Position numbers and translations under genes: made by a program. The notes under the pieces were generated by a model. The model was not told the origin of the DNA. It worked only from the letters and a program-made list of their open reading frames with translations, and ran no database searches. Positions 47,787-61,400 of a stretch of 64,000 nucleotides of DNA are shown here, in pieces. The stretch comes from Saccharospirillum sp. (GTDB lineage Bacteria > Pseudomonadota > Gammaproteobacteria > Pseudomonadales > Natronospirillaceae). Location: assembly GCA_018402545.1 (NCBI GenBank), contig JAGYIL010000001.1, positions 496,001-560,000 of the forward strand, given 5' to 3'. Every line of letters starts with the position of its first letter. Within the stretch, counting starts at the first letter, position 1.

Positions 47787-48719
47787 TTACAGCCCGGCCA
47801 GCGGGTTCTGGAGCAAATGGCTGACGATGCGTTTCATCTGCTGCGGGTCTTTCTGGGTGACATTACCCGTGCCTGAGTGGGCACGCAGCGCCAGCTCCCT
47901 GCTTAACCAGAAGCGGGTGGCGGCTTGAATTGTAAGGTCTGGTATGGCTGCGCGCTCTGCGGGTTTCAAGGGGCGGGTCTGCTCATAGTGGTTAATGAAG
48001 TTAGCCACCTTGGCGGTATCTGGCAGGCCCTGGTCATCGAGGCACCAGTCGATCAGGCAGGTTGCGATATCCAGTGCATAGAGGTCGATACCGGCAAAAT
48101 ACCAGTCAATGATGCCCGCCAGGCCGTCTTCATCAAACAGCGCGTTGTCGTGAAACAGGTCGGCATGGATGACGCCTTGCGGCAGGCTCCGGTCTATGGC
48201 TTCAAGCCGAACCAGGGCGCTCGCCAGCAAGGCCGCGTCGTCTGCGCCAAGCTCTGGGCCGAGGTCTTGCTGCTGAGCCCGAATCCAGCTAATGCTATGG
48301 CTGTGCGCGCGATTACCGGAAAACAGGCCGGTACTCTGGTGTATTTTACCCAGGGCCTCCGCCACCGTCGCTGCATGCGCCATGCTGGGTTGCTGGTGCT
48401 GGCCCGCAACCCGTTCGAACAATACCGCCGGCTTGCCGTACACCTGAACCATAAACTCACCTTCGGCGGTGCGAAACGGCTGCGGCACGGCGCAGTGGGC
48501 ATCGTGCAGGTGCTCGCCCAGAGCCAGAAAGAAGGGCAGTTCCTCGGGCTGATGCTTCTCAAACACGGTCAGCACGAACTGGCCGAGATCGGTATCGACA
48601 AAGTAGTTGGTGTTCTCCGTCCCCGCGCTGATGCCCTGATGGTCTGCATAGTGACCCAGGGTATAAGCGTCGAGCAGGGTTTCGATGTCTTCCCGGCTGA
48701 GTTCAGTAAATACAGACAT
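47787..48719 (-). CDS. thrB: Homoserine kinase, aminoglycoside-phosphotransferase-like (ThrB)
   Basis: A 310-residue kinase of the APH fold, as in pseudomonads, rather than the GHMP-type ThrB of enterobacteria. It phosphorylates L-homoserine for threonine synthesis. The N-lobe GTENTNYFVDTDLGQFVLTV and the catalytic VIHADLFHDNALFD plus IIDWYFAG (DxD-like metal site) are clear. ATG 48719 is used; the longer frame adds 37 unrelated residues. The start fits Pseudomonas ThrB (MSVFTELSREDI...). Confidence 0.92.
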   Translation of the reverse strand: MSVFTELSREDIETLLDAYTLGHYADHQGISAGTENTNYFVDTDLGQFVLTVFEKHQPEELPFFLALGEHLHDAHCAVPQPFRTAEGEFMVQVYGKPAVLFERVAGQHQQPSMAHAATVAEALGKIHQSTGLFSGNRAHSHSISWIRAQQQDLGPELGADDAALLASALVRLEAIDRSLPQGVIHADLFHDNALFDEDGLAGIIDWYFAGIDLYALDIATCLIDWCLDDQGLPDTAKVANFINHYEQTRPLKPAERAAIPDLTIQAATRFWLSRELALRAHSGTGNVTQKDPQQMKRIVSHLLQNPLAGL

Positions 48720-48849
48720 ACTGGCACTGCGTTGCGTTATGGAGGCGGGAGTATAAACCGACTGTACAGCCAAGCCCACCGTGAAAAAGATGAGTCGTCG
48801 CTGCCTTTTGGGCAGCAGAGGCTGGGTCAACTACGGGGGCACGAGTCCG

Positions 48850-48960
48850 TACCGGCTACCGGGTAGGCCTCTGCGGGGGCGGCGTAAACCCATCCATGGG
48901 GCCTAGACCGCAGCATCCCTGCTGCGGACTACCCCGCAGAGGCCTACCCGGCAGCCGGTA
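48850..48960. repeat. REPIN-like inverted repeat with CCTCTGCGGGG arms
   Basis: 29-bp arms (48850-48878 and 48932-48960) match as reverse complements with one mismatch; they read TACCGGCTACCGGGTAGGCC then TCTGCGGGG. A nested hairpin CCGCAGCA / TGCTGCGG lies in the centre. The minus-strand core CTAGGCCCCATGGATGGG (48881-48907 region) differs at only three of 27 positions from the core of the 36.2-kb element. It lies between thrB and polA promoters. Confidence 0.78.
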
Positions 48961-49051
48961 CTCGGCATGTGGTTTACTCTCACCCACTGTGTTGTGAAGT
49001 TCCAAAATTCAGGTGGTAAGATGCAGCTAGAATTTTAAAGAAGAGACTACC

Positions 49052-51880
49052 ATGGTTACGAATCCCAGTGCGCCGATTGTCCTGGTGGACGGTTCCTCCT
49101 ATCTGTTTCGGGCTTTTTTTGCCATTCAGAACCTCTCGACCAGTGACGGCACCCCGACCAATGCCATTCGTGGGGTGATCTCCATGGTGCGCAAGCTGGT
49201 CAGCGACTACCCGGACAGTCGCATTGCCGTGGTGTTCGACGCCAAGGGGCCGACCTTCCGCAACGATCTCTACGAAGACTACAAGGCCAACCGGCCGCCG
49301 ATGCCGGATGAACTGCGGGTACAGATCGACCCGATTCACACCATTATTCGGGCTATGGGCTTGCCCTTGCTGTGTGTGCCGGGCGTGGAAGCCGATGACG
49401 TGATTGGTACGCTGGCCTATCAGGCTACCCATAGCGGCTGCGAGTGCGTGGTGAGTACCGGCGACAAAGACATGGCCCAACTGGTCAGCGAGCATGTAAC
49501 CCTGCTCGATACCATGAAGAACGAAAAGCTGGACGTCACCAGCATGACCGAAAAATACGGTTTCGGGCCTGAACTGATGATCGACTACCTGGCGCTGATG
49601 GGCGATAAGGTTGACAACATTCCCGGCGTGCCGGGCGTTGGCCCGAAAACCGCGCTTGGGCTGATTCAGGGGCTGGGTGGGCTCGATGACATCTATGCCA
49701 ACCTCGATAAAATCGCCACGCTCGATTTTCGCGGCGCCAAGACAATGGCGAAAAAGCTCGAAGAGCATAAAGAGCAGGCCTACCTGAGCTATGAACTGGC
49801 GACGATCAAGCTCGATTGCGAACTGGATGTCCGCCTGGAAGAGCTGGTGCCAACTGAGCCGGATAACGAAGCGCTGCTCGCCCTGTTTCAGCAATATGAA
49901 TTCAAGACCTGGGTGCGTGAATTGAGCGGTGAAGAAGCCCCGGCCCGTTCTGGTAAAACGTCGGAAAAGGCTTCCGCCTCAGCGTCGGGAAAAACCAAAG
50001 CCTCCAAGTCGGCTGCTGCAGGTACTCCGCCTGACGTTGAAGAGCCCGAAAGCCTCGACTATCAATTGCTGGACTCTAAAGACAAGCTGGCCGCTTTTTT
50101 AAAGCATGCAGAAGCGCATCAGGCGCTGACCGTGCTGCCGGTTCGGGAGCTTGGGCACTATCACCAGTCGGCCCTGGTCGGGTTTGCATTGGCGGTTAAG
50201 CCGGGCGTTGGCGGTTATGTGCCAATACTGGCGGAACAGGGCGATACGCTGAGCGAAGAAGATACATTCGAATTGCTATCGCCGGTGCTCGCGACCTATG
50301 CGGTTCGTAAAAGCGGTTATGATTTTAAAGCCTTCTGGCATGTACTGATGCCGCGTTCCATTGAAGCGGCAAACCTGGCTCTTGATGTTCAACTGATGGC
50401 CTTTGTTTACGACAGTACGGTGCGCCGGAACAGCGAACTGAGCAATCATTTTTCACCGATCTCGCTGGATAATCTGTTCCGGACTTATCTTGATAAACAG
50501 CCGAAAACCATTGAGGATTTTCTGGGCAAGTTTGGTAAGCGTCAGTTACCTCTGCAAAGTGCCGACCCGGCCGAGATCGGCCCCTGGTTTGCCGAGCGCG
50601 CGGACCTGACGGCGCGTCTGGCACACTGGCTGGACCTGGCGCTGGCCAGCCGGTCGATTACCGGTGTTTACGAGCACATCGAAAAACCCTTGTCGAAAGT
50701 GCTGGCCGAAGTGGAAAACAACGGCACCCTGCTCGATACGGCCTACATTCGAAAACTCAGCCACGATTTCAAGGAACGACTGGATGCACTGCAAAAGCAG
50801 TGTCACGAACTGGTCGGCACCGAGTTCAATCTGGACTCACCCAAGCAACTTGGTGAAGTGTTGTTTACCAAAATGGAATTGCCGGTGGTGGCCAAAACCG
50901 CCAGTGGCGCCCCCAGTACCAATGAAGAAGTATTGAGCGAACTGGCAGCCCAGGGATACGAACTGCCGCAGCTGATTTTGCAATACCGCCATCTGCGCAA
51001 ACTGGTGGGCACCTACACCGATCCGCTACCGGAACTGGTGGAAAGCAACGGTCGCCTGCACACCAGCTACAATCAGACCGGTGCCCAGACCGGGCGGTTG
51101 TCGTCTACCGATCCGAACCTGCAAAATATCCCGATTCGCTCGGACGAAGGTCGTTCGATACGGCGCGGATTCGTCGCCCCCAAGGGGTACAAGATTGTCG
51201 CGGCGGATTACTCGCAAATTGAACTGCGCATCATGACGCACCTGTCACAGGATGCGAACCTGATTCAGGCGTTCCGGGAAGGGCGGGACATTCACCGCGC
51301 CACGGCCGCCGAAATTATGGGGCTGGAAGAATCAGAGGTTACCTCCGAGCAACGGCGTTCGGCCAAGGCGATTAACTTCGGTCTGATTTACGGCATGTCG
51401 GCCTTTGGACTCGCCAAGCAACTGGGCATTAGCCGGGGTGATGCCAAGCTGTATGTCGATACCTATTTCGAACGCTACCCGGGTGTGCGCAAGTACATGG
51501 AGCAAACCCGGGCCGAAGCCGCCGAAACCGGCTATGTAGAAACCGTATATGGCCGCCGCCTTTATCTGCCGGACATCAACTCCAGCAAACAGATGCTCAA
51601 ACGCGCCGCCGAACGCACCGCCATTAACGCGCCCATGCAAGGCACCGCGGCCGACATCATCAAGATGGCCATGGTCGATGTCGCCAACTGGCTGCATAAA
51701 AGTCGATACAAGGCGAAAATGGTGATGCAGGTGCACGATGAACTGGTATTTGAAGTACCCGAGTCGGAACTGGATGCAGTCATCGATGGTGTACGGGTGC
51801 GCATGCAGCATTGCGCCAGCCTGGATGTGCCGCTGATCGTTGATATTGGTATCGGTGATTCCTGGGAAGAGGCGCACTGA
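49052..51880 (+). CDS. polA: DNA polymerase I, with degenerate proofreading site
   Basis: A 942-residue family A polymerase for Okazaki maturation and repair. The 5'-3' exonuclease (1-300: VDGSSYLFRAFFAI, GVEADDVIGTLA, TGDKDMAQL) is intact. The polymerase has motif A DYSQIELRIMTHLS, motif B RRSAKAINFGLIYGMSAFG and motif C VHDELVF. The 3'-5' domain is present in size (about 340-540), but the Exo I DxE is replaced by L362-P-V364 in TVLPVREL, and the Exo III YxxxD is WFAERADLT. Only the Exo II Asp in SGYDFKAF is retained. Proofreading is therefore likely lost. A Lys/Ser/Ala-rich linker (about 300-335) joins the two exonuclease domains. Confidence 0.96.
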   Translation: MVTNPSAPIVLVDGSSYLFRAFFAIQNLSTSDGTPTNAIRGVISMVRKLVSDYPDSRIAVVFDAKGPTFRNDLYEDYKANRPPMPDELRVQIDPIHTIIRAMGLPLLCVPGVEADDVIGTLAYQATHSGCECVVSTGDKDMAQLVSEHVTLLDTMKNEKLDVTSMTEKYGFGPELMIDYLALMGDKVDNIPGVPGVGPKTALGLIQGLGGLDDIYANLDKIATLDFRGAKTMAKKLEEHKEQAYLSYELATIKLDCELDVRLEELVPTEPDNEALLALFQQYEFKTWVRELSGEEAPARSGKTSEKASASASGKTKASKSAAAGTPPDVEEPESLDYQLLDSKDKLAAFLKHAEAHQALTVLPVRELGHYHQSALVGFALAVKPGVGGYVPILAEQGDTLSEEDTFELLSPVLATYAVRKSGYDFKAFWHVLMPRSIEAANLALDVQLMAFVYDSTVRRNSELSNHFSPISLDNLFRTYLDKQPKTIEDFLGKFGKRQLPLQSADPAEIGPWFAERADLTARLAHWLDLALASRSITGVYEHIEKPLSKVLAEVENNGTLLDTAYIRKLSHDFKERLDALQKQCHELVGTEFNLDSPKQLGEVLFTKMELPVVAKTASGAPSTNEEVLSELAAQGYELPQLILQYRHLRKLVGTYTDPLPELVESNGRLHTSYNQTGAQTGRLSSTDPNLQNIPIRSDEGRSIRRGFVAPKGYKIVAADYSQIELRIMTHLSQDANLIQAFREGRDIHRATAAEIMGLEESEVTSEQRRSAKAINFGLIYGMSAFGLAKQLGISRGDAKLYVDTYFERYPGVRKYMEQTRAEAAETGYVETVYGRRLYLPDINSSKQMLKRAAERTAINAPMQGTAADIIKMAMVDVANWLHKSRYKAKMVMQVHDELVFEVPESELDAVIDGVRVRMQHCASLDVPLIVDIGIGDSWEEAH

Positions 51881-51962
51881 CGCTTGGCTATATGCAATCT
51901 CCGAAACGTAAGTTGAGGGTTATACGTTAAGTATGGCCGCTTTGCAGGCGAGAGGATTCATC

Positions 51963-52694
51963 ATGAAACTGAATTGTGATCTGGGTGAAAGCTTCGGTGT
52001 CTGGACCATGGGGGTGGATGCCGAGGTAATGCCGCTGATTGATCTGGCAAATGTCGCTTGTGGTTTTCATGCATCCGACCCGCTGATTATGGCCAATACT
52101 GTGAAGCTGGCTTGTGAACACCAGGTGCAGATCGGTGCCCACCCGGCCTACCCCGACCTGGTTGGCTTTGGGCGTCGCTCTATGGCTTGTTCACCGGATG
52201 AGCTGCATGCCTTGTTGCTTTACCAGGTCGGTGCGTTGGATGGTCTGTGCCGAGCACAGGGAACGAAGGTTCACTATATGAAGCCACACGGCGCTTTGTA
52301 TAACGACATGATGCGGGACCCGGCCATTCTCGAAACCGTATTGAAAGCCGGGCGGGATTACGGCGATTTGCCGGTGATGATTGCGGCCAATGCACAGCGG
52401 GCAGAGCATGAGCGACTGGCTGCGGCCCTGGGTGTCGACCTGATGTTTGAGGTCTTCGCTGACCGGGCTTATGACGATTCCGGCAACCTGGTGCCGCGTT
52501 CGGTAGCGGGCAGTGTTTTACATGACGCCGGGGCCATTGTGGCCCAGGCGGTTTGCTTTGCACGGGATCGGGGCGTAACAACGCACACCGGAAGCTGGCT
52601 GGATCTCGACGCCGATACTTTGTGTATTCACGGTGATAACGCAAGCTCATTGGCTGCCGCAAGGTCTGTACGTGATGCCCTGAGTGCACTTTGA
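51963..52694 (+). CDS. pxpA: 5-oxoprolinase subunit PxpA
   Basis: A 243-residue LamB/YcsF protein; with PxpB and PxpC it cleaves 5-oxoproline (pyroglutamate) to glutamate using ATP. Signature: [20 protein letters not shown] at the start, [29 protein letters not shown], and [14 protein letters not shown] 51963 follows GAGAGGA; the longer frame adds 10 residues. First gene of pxpABC, with 1-bp and 8-bp overlaps downstream. Confidence 0.95.
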   Translation: MKLNCDLGESFGVWTMGVDAEVMPLIDLANVACGFHASDPLIMANTVKLACEHQVQIGAHPAYPDLVGFGRRSMACSPDELHALLLYQVGALDGLCRAQGTKVHYMKPHGALYNDMMRDPAILETVLKAGRDYGDLPVMIAANAQRAEHERLAAALGVDLMFEVFADRAYDDSGNLVPRSVAGSVLHDAGAIVAQAVCFARDRGVTTHTGSWLDLDADTLCIHGDNASSLAAARSVRDALSAL

Positions 52695-53389
52695 TGCGTG
52701 TTCATGCCGTTTCTGAACAGGCAGTTCAGGTTGAGTTCGGTCGCGACATTGATGAGGCGCTTATTCCGGTTATCGCCCGGGCGGTCGAGGCGATTCGCGC
52801 TGAACTGGGTTCGGTGATCATTGACCTGATTCCCTCCTACACCACCTTGCTGTGCTTCTACGACTATAACCAGGTCGATAGCCAATGGATGGTGCGGGAA
52901 ATTACCCGGATACTGAGCGCGATTGATGCTGGCGGAACGGGTTCCATTGGTGGTCGCCTGGTTGAGATACCGGTCTGGTACGATCTGAGTGTCGGCTACG
53001 ATCTTGACGCTCTGGCACAGCAAAAATCATTGTCGATTACTGAGATTATTGAGCTTCATTCAGCCCGCGAATACCAGGTATTTGCCATTGGCTTTAACCC
53101 GGGTTTCGGTTTTCTTGGAGCATTGGACGAACGTATTGCTACCCCGCGTCACAGCACACCCCGGCGCCAGGTACAACAGGGCAGTGTTGGCATTGCAGAT
53201 GCCCAAACAGCGGTGTATCCGATGGCATCGCCCGGTGGCTGGAACATCATCGGTCGCACACCCCGCGTGATGTTCGACCCTTCCGGACGCAGTGGCCAGG
53301 CAGCCTTGTTGAGCGTTGGCGACCGGGTTCGTTTTATCCCGATCAGTCGGTCCGAATTTATTGAGCAAGGGGGCCAACCGGATGCCTGA
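52694..53389 (+). CDS. pxpB: 5-oxoprolinase subunit PxpB (KipI-like)
   Basis: A 231-residue carboxyltransferase domain 1 protein of the KipI/PxpB family. Typical segments: SEQAVQVEFGRDIDEALIPV, DLIPSYTTLLCFYD, GFNPGFGFLGALDERIATPR and AVYPMASPGGWNIIGRTP. The ATG lies in the TGATG overlap with pxpA. It acts as a complex with PxpC. Cytosolic. Confidence 0.95.
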   Translation: MRVHAVSEQAVQVEFGRDIDEALIPVIARAVEAIRAELGSVIIDLIPSYTTLLCFYDYNQVDSQWMVREITRILSAIDAGGTGSIGGRLVEIPVWYDLSVGYDLDALAQQKSLSITEIIELHSAREYQVFAIGFNPGFGFLGALDERIATPRHSTPRRQVQQGSVGIADAQTAVYPMASPGGWNIIGRTPRVMFDPSGRSGQAALLSVGDRVRFIPISRSEFIEQGGQPDA

Positions 53390-54338
53390 GCTGGTCGTGC
53401 TTCATCCGGGATGGCAATCGACCATTCAGGATACGGGTCGTTCCGGATATTTTCGCCAGGGCCTCTCCGAAGGGGGTGCGTTGGATGAGCACGCGTTTCG
53501 CTGGGCCAACAAGCTGCTGGACAATGAGCCAAATGCAGCCTGCATCGAAATACTGCTGGGCAAGTTTGAGGCGGAATTCACGGCCAATGCCATGATTGCC
53601 GTTACTGGTGCTGATATAACAGTCACAATGAACGGTCAGGTGCTGAGTCACTGGAGCAGCCACTGCGTACAGCGGGGTGATGTCATTCGTTTTGGCCAGG
53701 CCCGTTCAGGCTTGCGCACTTACCTTGGTATCGCTGGTGGTTGGCAAACACCTCGTCAGTTTGGCAGTCGCACAGTGGTGATGCGCGAAAATCTGGGCGG
53801 ATTGGATGGCGGACCCTTGAAGCAGGGCGATCGGCTTGCCTTTAAGGCCGGGGAGAGTCCTGCACGGCGTGCGGTACCTGAGGCACTGCGACCAGAATAT
53901 CAAACGCCCTTAACGGTTAAAGTGATGCCGGGTTATCAGTATGAACACTTTGGTGTCATAGCCCGGCGCACCTTTGAAACCGCGGAGTACATTGTCAGCA
54001 ACGACATCAATCGTATGGGGTACAAGCTCAACGGCCCGGCCGTGGCTGCTGACGCCCGAAAGCTGGCTTCGGAAGGCATCGCCTACGGTGCGATCCAGAT
54101 ACCGCCGGATGGCCAACCCATTGTCCTGCTGAAAGACCGTCAAACCATCGGTGGGTACCCCAAGATCGGATGTGTCGCGAGCCTTGACTGTGCCCGTCTG
54201 AGTCAACGCAGCCCAGGTAGCCCAATTCGTTTCGAATTCACAGACGTTGACCAGATTCAGGCCGAACGCCGCCTGTTTGACCGTTTTTTTAATCACAGCC
54301 AATGGGTTGACGATGAGCGTCAGATCGTCTGGCCATAG
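53382..54338 (+). CDS. pxpC: 5-oxoprolinase subunit PxpC (KipA-like)
   Basis: A 318-residue biotin-dependent carboxyltransferase domain 2 homolog (KipA/PxpC). ATG 53382 overlaps pxpB by 8 bp. Family segments: QDTGRSGYFRQGLSEGGALD, LRTYLGIAGGWQTPRQFGSR, PGYQYEHFG and EGIAYGAIQIPPDGQPIVLL. It completes the pyroglutamate-recycling set and precedes the TPP-controlled thi operon. Confidence 0.95.
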   Translation: MPELVVLHPGWQSTIQDTGRSGYFRQGLSEGGALDEHAFRWANKLLDNEPNAACIEILLGKFEAEFTANAMIAVTGADITVTMNGQVLSHWSSHCVQRGDVIRFGQARSGLRTYLGIAGGWQTPRQFGSRTVVMRENLGGLDGGPLKQGDRLAFKAGESPARRAVPEALRPEYQTPLTVKVMPGYQYEHFGVIARRTFETAEYIVSNDINRMGYKLNGPAVAADARKLASEGIAYGAIQIPPDGQPIVLLKDRQTIGGYPKIGCVASLDCARLSQRSPGSPIRFEFTDVDQIQAERRLFDRFFNHSQWVDDERQIVWP

Positions 54339-54403
54339 CGGCTGACTGCATTGAATGGTGTTGCTGCTTGTTCTATCGAGCGGGAGGCATTACCCTACTT
54401 GGG

Positions 54404-54496
54404 TCTTGTCGGAGTGCCGGGGAAACCCCCTGGCTGAGATCGCACTAGCGGGATCCGTTGAACCTGATCGAGTTCGTACTCGCGAAGGAAACAAGG
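54404..54496 (+). promoter_or_regulatory. TPP riboswitch (THI element)
   Basis: The aptamer is clear: P1 closing pair CTTGT (54405-54409) with ACAAG (54491-54495), the conserved GGCTGAGAT motif, then GGGATCCGTTGAACCTGATC and CGCGAAGGAAACAAG. It binds thiamine pyrophosphate and represses the thi operon. Downstream, 54562-54583 can form a CAAACCGG / CCGGGTTTG hairpin without a U-tract, a possible expression platform. Confidence 0.95.
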
Positions 54497-58160
<3,664 letters not shown>

Positions 58161-58164
<4 letters not shown>

Positions 58165-58376
58165 TGATTTTTTGCAACGGCGAAGGTTTCGAAGTGCCCG
58201 CTGACGCGACATTGGCCGACGCTCTTTCGATTTACCTGGAGGGCAGTGAAACACCAGCATCCAGAGGGCTGGCGGTGGCCTGCAATGGCGATGTGGTTCC
58301 TCGTTCACTCTGGTCGCAGCGGCCACTGACCGACGGTGACCGACTCGATCTTTTTTCAGCAGTGGCGGGAGGCTAA
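58161..58376 (+). CDS. thiS: Sulfur carrier protein ThiS
   Basis: A 71-residue beta-grasp carrier ending in Gly-Gly (FSAVAGG), the tail thiocarboxylated by ThiF/ThiI and used by Thi[21 protein letters not shown] is the usual start. ATG 58161 overlaps the thiD/E stop; GGAGG lies upstream. ThiG follows after 2 bp. Confidence 0.93.
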
Positions 58377-58378
58377 TA

Positions 58379-59161
58379 ATGTTAACCATTGCCAATACGT
58401 CATTTTCATCGCGCCTGCTGACCGGAACCGGCAAATTCAGCAACGCCGGCATCATGCTCGACGCCCTGGCCAGCAGTGGCACCGAACTGGTGACCCTGGC
58501 CCTGCGGCGCCTGGATCGGCGCGATCGCGATGCCATCTTCGAACCCTTGCAAGCCGCCGGGTACCGGTTGTTGCCCAATACCTCCGGTGCGCGCACGGCC
58601 GAAGAAGCCATACAGGCGGCGCAGCTGACCCGTGAGGCCATGGGTACCCCCTGGCTCAAGCTGGAGATACACCCGGACCCGCGCTATCTGCTGCCCGATC
58701 CGGTGGAAACCCTGAAGGCGGCGGAGCGCCTGGTACAGCTGGGTTTTATCGTTCTGCCTTATGTGCACGCCGACCCGGTGTTGTGCAAACGACTGGAAGA
58801 AGCTGGCTGTGCGGCGGTGATGCCCCTGGCGGCTCCCATTGGCTCCAACCAGGGGCTGGTCACCGCGCCCTTTCTCGACATCATCATCGAACAATCACGG
58901 GTACCGGTGATTGTGGACGCGGGCCTCGGCGCACCGTCCCAGGCTGCCGAAGCGATGGAGCGCGGTGCCGATGCGGTGCTGGTTAATACGGCCATTGCCA
59001 CCGCAACCGACCCGGTTGCGATGGCCGCTGCGTTCAAAGCGGCAGTCGATGCGGGCTATCAGGCACGCCAGGCCGGGCTGGCCACACCGGGCCTTCGGGC
59101 TGCGGCCTCCAGCCCATTGACGGCTTTTCTGGAGTCCGGGGGTGATACCCATGCAGGCTGA
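58379..59161 (+). CDS. thiG: Thiazole synthase ThiG
   Basis: A 260-residue TIM-barrel enzyme forming the thiazole ring from DXP, dehydroglycine and Thi[25 protein letters not shown] begins the fold, Lys94 in [17 protein letters not shown] is the Schiff-base lysine, and [20 protein letters not shown] and [20 protein letters not shown] complete it. Start ATG 58379, with a GGGAGG site. ThiH overlaps by 11 bp. Confidence 0.97.
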   Translation: MLTIANTSFSSRLLTGTGKFSNAGIMLDALASSGTELVTLALRRLDRRDRDAIFEPLQAAGYRLLPNTSGARTAEEAIQAAQLTREAMGTPWLKLEIHPDPRYLLPDPVETLKAAERLVQLGFIVLPYVHADPVLCKRLEEAGCAAVMPLAAPIGSNQGLVTAPFLDIIIEQSRVPVIVDAGLGAPSQAAEAMERGADAVLVNTAIATATDPVAMAAAFKAAVDAGYQARQAGLATPGLRAAASSPLTAFLESGGDTHAG

Positions 59162-60272
59162 CCATGATTTCCAGCCGCCCGACTGGCAAACCTCGGGGTT
59201 GTCGCTCTATGCCAAAACGGCCGCTGATGTGGAGCGCGCGCTGGCCCGCCCCCAGCGCACCACGGATGACCTGATGGCCTTGCTCAGCCCGGCCGCACGG
59301 CCTTATCTGGAAACCATGGCGCAGCTCAGTCATCAGCTGACGGTGCAGCGATTCGGACGGGTACAGCAGCTGTTTGCACCGCTCTACGTCAGTAATGCCT
59401 GTGCCAATGAATGCGATTACTGCGGTTTCTCGATGAGCAACCGGGTGCGCCGCAAGGTGCTCACGGCGGCAGAGCTGGCCATGGAGGTGGCCTACTTGAA
59501 GCGTCAGGGGTTTGAGCATGTGCTGCTGGTTGCCGGCGAGGCGCCACGGGTGGCAGGGGTCGATTACTTCGAGCGGGCATTGCAGCAACTGGGTCCGGAG
59601 GTTGCGCAGATCAGCCTGGAGGTGCAGCCCATGTCGACCGAAGACTACCGCCGCCTGCACCGGGCCGGGCTGCATGCGGTACTGGTGTACCAGGAAACCT
59701 ATCACCGTCCGACCTACCACCAGTATCATACCCGGGGCAACAAGGCCGACTACGACCACCGCCTGGCGGCACTGGGGCGGGCAGGCGCTGCCGGCATACA
59801 CCGACTGGGCATGGGCGTGTTGCTCGGGCTGGCCGATTGGCGACTGGACAGCCTGATGGCAGCCCATCATCTGCGGTATCTGGAGCGTCGTTGCTGGCGC
59901 AGCCGGTTCTCGATGTCGTTTCCCCGGTTGAGGCCGGCCGAAGGGGGCTTTGTAGCGCCGCATCCGTTGTCGGATGCCGACCTGGTGCAATTGATCTGCG
60001 CCTGGCGCCTGTTCAGCCCCGATCTGGAACTGAGTTTGTCGACCCGGGAGCCCGCCGCATTGCGCGAGCATTTGCTTCCTCTGGGGGTGACCAGCCTGAG
60101 CGCCGGGTCTTCCACCCGGCCGGGTGGTTATGCCGTAGAGCCGGATATCGCGCTGGAACAGTTCAGTATTGACGACAATCGTACCCTGAAGGATGTCGTT
60201 GCTGCTGTGCAAAGGTTAGACTACCAACCAGTCTGGAAAGACTGGGACCCGCAGTTGCATGTGTCAAAATGA
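59151..60272 (+). CDS. thiH: 2-iminoacetate synthase ThiH
   Basis: A 373-residue radical-SAM enzyme that splits tyrosine to give dehydroglycine (2-iminoacetate) for ThiG. The [4Fe-4S] triad is Cys84-Cys88-Cys91 (CANECDYC, CxxxCxxC), and [10 protein letters not shown] plus the RMGVLLGL-like [12 protein letters not shown] are typical. Presence of ThiH rather than ThiO means the anaerobic-type tyrosine route. ATG 59151 overlaps thiG by 11 bp. Last gene of the operon. Confidence 0.96.
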   Translation: MQADHDFQPPDWQTSGLSLYAKTAADVERALARPQRTTDDLMALLSPAARPYLETMAQLSHQLTVQRFGRVQQLFAPLYVSNACANECDYCGFSMSNRVRRKVLTAAELAMEVAYLKRQGFEHVLLVAGEAPRVAGVDYFERALQQLGPEVAQISLEVQPMSTEDYRRLHRAGLHAVLVYQETYHRPTYHQYHTRGNKADYDHRLAALGRAGAAGIHRLGMGVLLGLADWRLDSLMAAHHLRYLERRCWRSRFSMSFPRLRPAEGGFVAPHPLSDADLVQLICAWRLFSPDLELSLSTREPAALREHLLPLGVTSLSAGSSTRPGGYAVEPDIALEQFSIDDNRTLKDVVAAVQRLDYQPVWKDWDPQLHVSK

Positions 60273-60413
60273 GAAAAAGGTCCGTTATACGGTTTGCCAG
60301 AGCGCCGTTTCTTGCCTTTACTCAGAGAGCGGATCGTCCTGTTTACCAGGCGATAGCGACTGAGCGATAGCGTCTGCGCATTCAAAGATGTCAATTTGCA
60401 TGATGGAGTAACC

Positions 60414-60785
60414 ATGTCGACACCCGTCCTGATCTGTGACGATTCAAGTTTTGCCCGCAAACAGGTGCAGCGAGCACTGCCTCCAGGTTGGGATATAGAC
60501 GTTACCTTTGCCGGTAATGGTGAGGAAGGGCTGGCCGCGATCAGCGCCGGAAAAGGCGATGTGGTGTTTCTCGACCTGACCATGCCGGTGATGGATGGCT
60601 TTGAAGTTCTGGAGGCCATCAAAAAGCAGGATCTGCCCTGTATGGTAGTCGTGATCTCCGGTGATATTCAGCCCGAAGCCATGGCACGTGTGAAAAAATT
60701 GGGAGCGGTCGATTTTATCAAAAAACCAGTGGATGCCCAGCGGTTGCAGCAAGTGCTGACCGACTTCGGCATCTATGCGGGGTGA
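60414..60785 (+). CDS. Single-domain response regulator (CheY-like)
   Basis: A 123-residue receiver with no output domain. Acidic pair Asp9-Asp10, phospho-acceptor Asp54 (VFLDLTMPVMDG), the Thr/Ser of VVISGD, and the Lys of FIKKPVD. It precedes a CheC-like phosphatase gene, which could act on it, and a PAS-GGDEF gene. ATG 60414 with GGAG 8 nt upstream. Confidence 0.9.
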   Translation: MSTPVLICDDSSFARKQVQRALPPGWDIDVTFAGNGEEGLAAISAGKGDVVFLDLTMPVMDGFEVLEAIKKQDLPCMVVVISGDIQPEAMARVKKLGAVDFIKKPVDAQRLQQVLTDFGIYAG

Positions 60786-60789
60786 CCTG

Positions 60790-61398
60790 ATGAGCGCTGA
60801 GCATCTCGATGAAGAAATGCGCGACGTGTTCCAGGAAATCGCCAACGTGGCCATGGGTCGCGCCGCCGACCTGCTGGCCAGGTTACTGAACAATTATGTG
60901 GTGTTGCCGATTCCGGTGGTCAATTTGCTGGAACGCAACGAACTGAAAATGGCGTTGTCGTCGCTCAAATCGGTCGATTCCGTCAGTGCCGTCTGCCAGG
61001 GGTTTGTCGGCTCCCGCATTTCCGGTGAAGCCCTGCTGATCTTCAACGACACCAGCTTCCAGGACATTGCCGAACTGACCGAGTTCAAGGGCGATATTAC
61101 GCCTGACATTGAACTTGAGCTGCTGATGGACATCGCCAACATTCTGATCGGTGCCTGCCTGAAAGGGTTGACCGAACAGCTGGATGTTTCCTTCAGCCAG
61201 GGTCAGCCGGTGTTGCTCGGCCAGCACCTGCACCTTCAGGATCTGGTGAACAACCAGACCGGCAACTGGAAACGGGCGCTGACCATTGAAATTCCGTATC
61301 GCCTTGAGAGCCGCAATGTCGATTGCGATCTGCTACTGCTGTTTACCGAAGACAGCCTGGCGGTGCTCGAAAGCAAAGTCCGTTTCATGCTGGAGTGA
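60790..61398 (+). CDS. CheC-family phosphatase-like protein
   Basis: A 202-residue cytosolic protein. It contains the CheC/CheX-type helices: IANVAMGRAADLLARLLNNY and LMDIANILIGACLKGLTEQL, each with the E/D-x-x-N pattern of CheC phosphatases (FQEIANVAMG; LLMDIANILIG). It would dephosphorylate a CheY-like protein, most simply the receiver encoded 4 bp upstream. The stop is 2 bp before the PAS-GGDEF start. Confidence 0.82.
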   Translation: MSAEHLDEEMRDVFQEIANVAMGRAADLLARLLNNYVVLPIPVVNLLERNELKMALSSLKSVDSVSAVCQGFVGSRISGEALLIFNDTSFQDIAELTEFKGDITPDIELELLMDIANILIGACLKGLTEQLDVSFSQGQPVLLGQHLHLQDLVNNQTGNWKRALTIEIPYRLESRNVDCDLLLLFTEDSLAVLESKVRFMLE

Positions 61399-61400
61399 TC

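Noticed and set aside
59034-60212. 392-codon minus-strand open frame
   Set aside because: Antisense to thiH and thiG; no family pattern or ribosome site.
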